From the NCBI RefSeq assembly GCF_004000925.1, contig NZ_BIME01000019.1, forward strand, positions 1-61,719: 61,719 nucleotides of DNA, read 5' to 3'. Origin of the DNA: Paenibacillus illinoisensis NBRC 15959 (GTDB lineage: Bacteria; Bacillota; Bacilli; Paenibacillales; Paenibacillaceae). Position numbers and translations under genes: made by a program. Within the stretch, counting starts at the first letter, position 1, and every line of letters begins with the position of its first letter. Under the pieces are notes generated by a model. The model made no database searches. It saw only the letters and a list, made by a program, of their open reading frames with translations, and was not told where the DNA came from. Of the stretch, positions 60,928 through 61,719 are shown in pieces.

Positions 60928-61242
60928 TCATGTCCTGATTTCATCCAATGTCTTATCTTATTGTCTTTTTACTATATCAATTGCTCCAGTGCAGGACAAG
61001 CTTTTAGGAATTTATAATTCATGTTTTAGGCCCATTTTACCAAATTAACGAATACCCCAAATCAATCTCATAAAGTGCGAAACTTTTTCCAATCGGTACC
61101 GTCTATACTTTTAAGTTAAGATGTACGGTTTCAAATTGCTTCTTACATCAAACTCAGCAGTTCAACATCCAATCAATAACCATAGATTGCATAAAAACCC
61201 ATTTTTAATTTAACAGCAGACTTGACTACAATGAACAAAAAA
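60928..61242. other. Spacer between two minus-strand terminators
   Basis: About 315 AT-rich bases hold no ORF. Because both flanking terminators point the same way, a short non-coding transcript could start here, but no clear promoter was found. Confidence 0.3.
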
Positions 61243-61265
61243 AGATTACAGCTATGCTGTAATCT
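61243..61265 (-). terminator. Terminator after the gene at 61313
   Basis: Perfect 10-bp arms AGATTACAGC / GCTGTAATCT with a 3-base loop and seven T (minus strand, interrupted by G). Confidence 0.9.
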
Positions 61266-61312
61266 TCATGTGGATCTATGGAAACCAATTCGATTCAGGC
61301 TTTAAATAAAAA

Positions 61313-61693
61313 TTAATGCTCAGGCTCACGCAGATCAATAAGTCGAAACGTACGATCTCCATTTGGTTTTGGACGTTCCATATCGGGTGGTACAGCTGCC
61401 AGGTATGAAGGCTCCAACCCCTGCTTGCGCATTAGCTTTTCAATAATCCGAACCGTTTCCGATTCCATACGATCAGCAACAACTGTCAATGTGAAGCTCT
61501 TTCCACGGTAAAACAGCTCCCGGCAAAGTGCTCTTACAACGCCTTCGATCCGCTGTTCCTGATTGGAAGGAATGAGCAAAATCTGCTCGTAACCCTCGGG
61601 TTCCGGACGAGAAAGATGACGCTGGTGCATGGCATGAACGGCCACTGCCGCCAGGAAGTATATGAGCAGAATCATAGTCAAATGAGCAACCAT
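61313..61693 (-). CDS. Small membrane-anchored protein of unknown function
   Basis: This 126-residue protein is complete in the window, with GAGGAGGT 9 bases before the ATG. One N-terminal membrane helix (about 4-20, LTMILLIYFLAAVAVHAM) is followed by a soluble domain with alternating strands and helices (YEQILLIPSNQEQRIEGVVRAL, SFTLTVVADRMESETVRII) and a Pro-rich, charged end. I do not recognise the family. It has its own terminator and is separated from comFA by 467 bases, so a role in competence should not be assumed. Confidence 0.75.
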   Translation of the reverse strand: MVAHLTMILLIYFLAAVAVHAMHQRHLSRPEPEGYEQILLIPSNQEQRIEGVVRALCRELFYRGKSFTLTVVADRMESETVRIIEKLMRKQGLEPSYLAAVPPDMERPKPNGDRTFRLIDLREPEH

Positions 61694-61719
61694 GGCAACT
61701 GCACCTCCTCGGAAGGTCA

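Noticed and set aside
1..61719. CRISPR arrays, insertion sequences, prophage genes, tRNA or rRNA genes
   Set aside because: No regularly spaced repeats, transposase or integrase motifs, or tRNA/rRNA-like sequence were recognised by eye; a covariance search for tRNA and small RNA was not possible.

Overview
This window looks like chromosomal core DNA from a Paenibacillus-type member of the Bacillales. On the minus strand from right to left the backbone reads comFA, comFC, yvyF, flgM, flgN, flgK, flgL, fliW, csrA, hag, flaG, fliD, fliS, fliT-like, hpf, secA, prfB, a YitT-family gene, ftsE, ftsX, ctpB, minJ, uvrB. That is the gene order I know from Bacillus subtilis (comF to uvrB). Here it is interrupted by blocks of extra genes, and yviE, cccB and swrA are not seen. 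Coding GC looks near 50 % in most genes. The flagellar block, fliB and an HD-GYP gene are clearly AT-richer, and part of comFA is strikingly GC-rich.

Left part (1-22.8 kb). uvrB has a sigma-A promoter with a LexA-like box. A motAB stator pair is divergent from it. Next comes an HscC-type Hsp70, a J-domain/TPR protein and a DUF1266 protein in one tight operon. It resembles the E. coli hscC/djl/ybe gene neighbourhood. An ABC exporter plus two-component system matches the LnrLMN/LnrJK (YfiJKLMN) set, with a perfect 18-bp palindrome between the two divergent arms. Then follow the division and envelope genes minJ, ctpB, an EnvC-like M23 peptidase, ftsX and ftsE, and a divergent VanW-family wall protein.

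Middle part (22.8-42.9 kb). This holds a 14-TM DHA2 drug transporter, two bactofilins with a MerR-like partner (YhbD/E/F set), an esterase, and an HD-GYP-like protein whose HD motif is altered to YD, translationally coupled to a small alpha-CTD/HhH-like protein. A complete ornithine-to-arginine operon argCJBDFGH follows, with two copies of a ~140-bp structured repeat flanking argB. Then come a cardiolipin synthase, a YitT-family membrane protein and prfB with its programmed +1 frameshift.

Right part (42.9-61.7 kb). secA, long-form hpf and a cold-shock gene are followed by late flagellar genes: fliB (flagellin lysine methylase), fliT/S/D, flaG and hag, then the csrA/fliW control pair, the hook-junction genes flgK/L, chaperone flgN and anti-sigma flgM. 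Sigma-D promoters are visible before hag, flaG and fliB. The hag leader carries a textbook CsrA hairpin. The end holds yvyF, the competence genes comFC/comFA, and a small membrane-anchored protein of unknown function.

No rRNA, tRNA, CRISPR array, transposase or prophage gene was recognised. The best leads for new biology are the HscC/J/DUF1266 chaperone module, the HD-to-YD regulator with its alpha-CTD-like partner, the repeats around argB, shared GTAACA/TGTTAC palindromes, and two small frames that look coding but lack a proper start.
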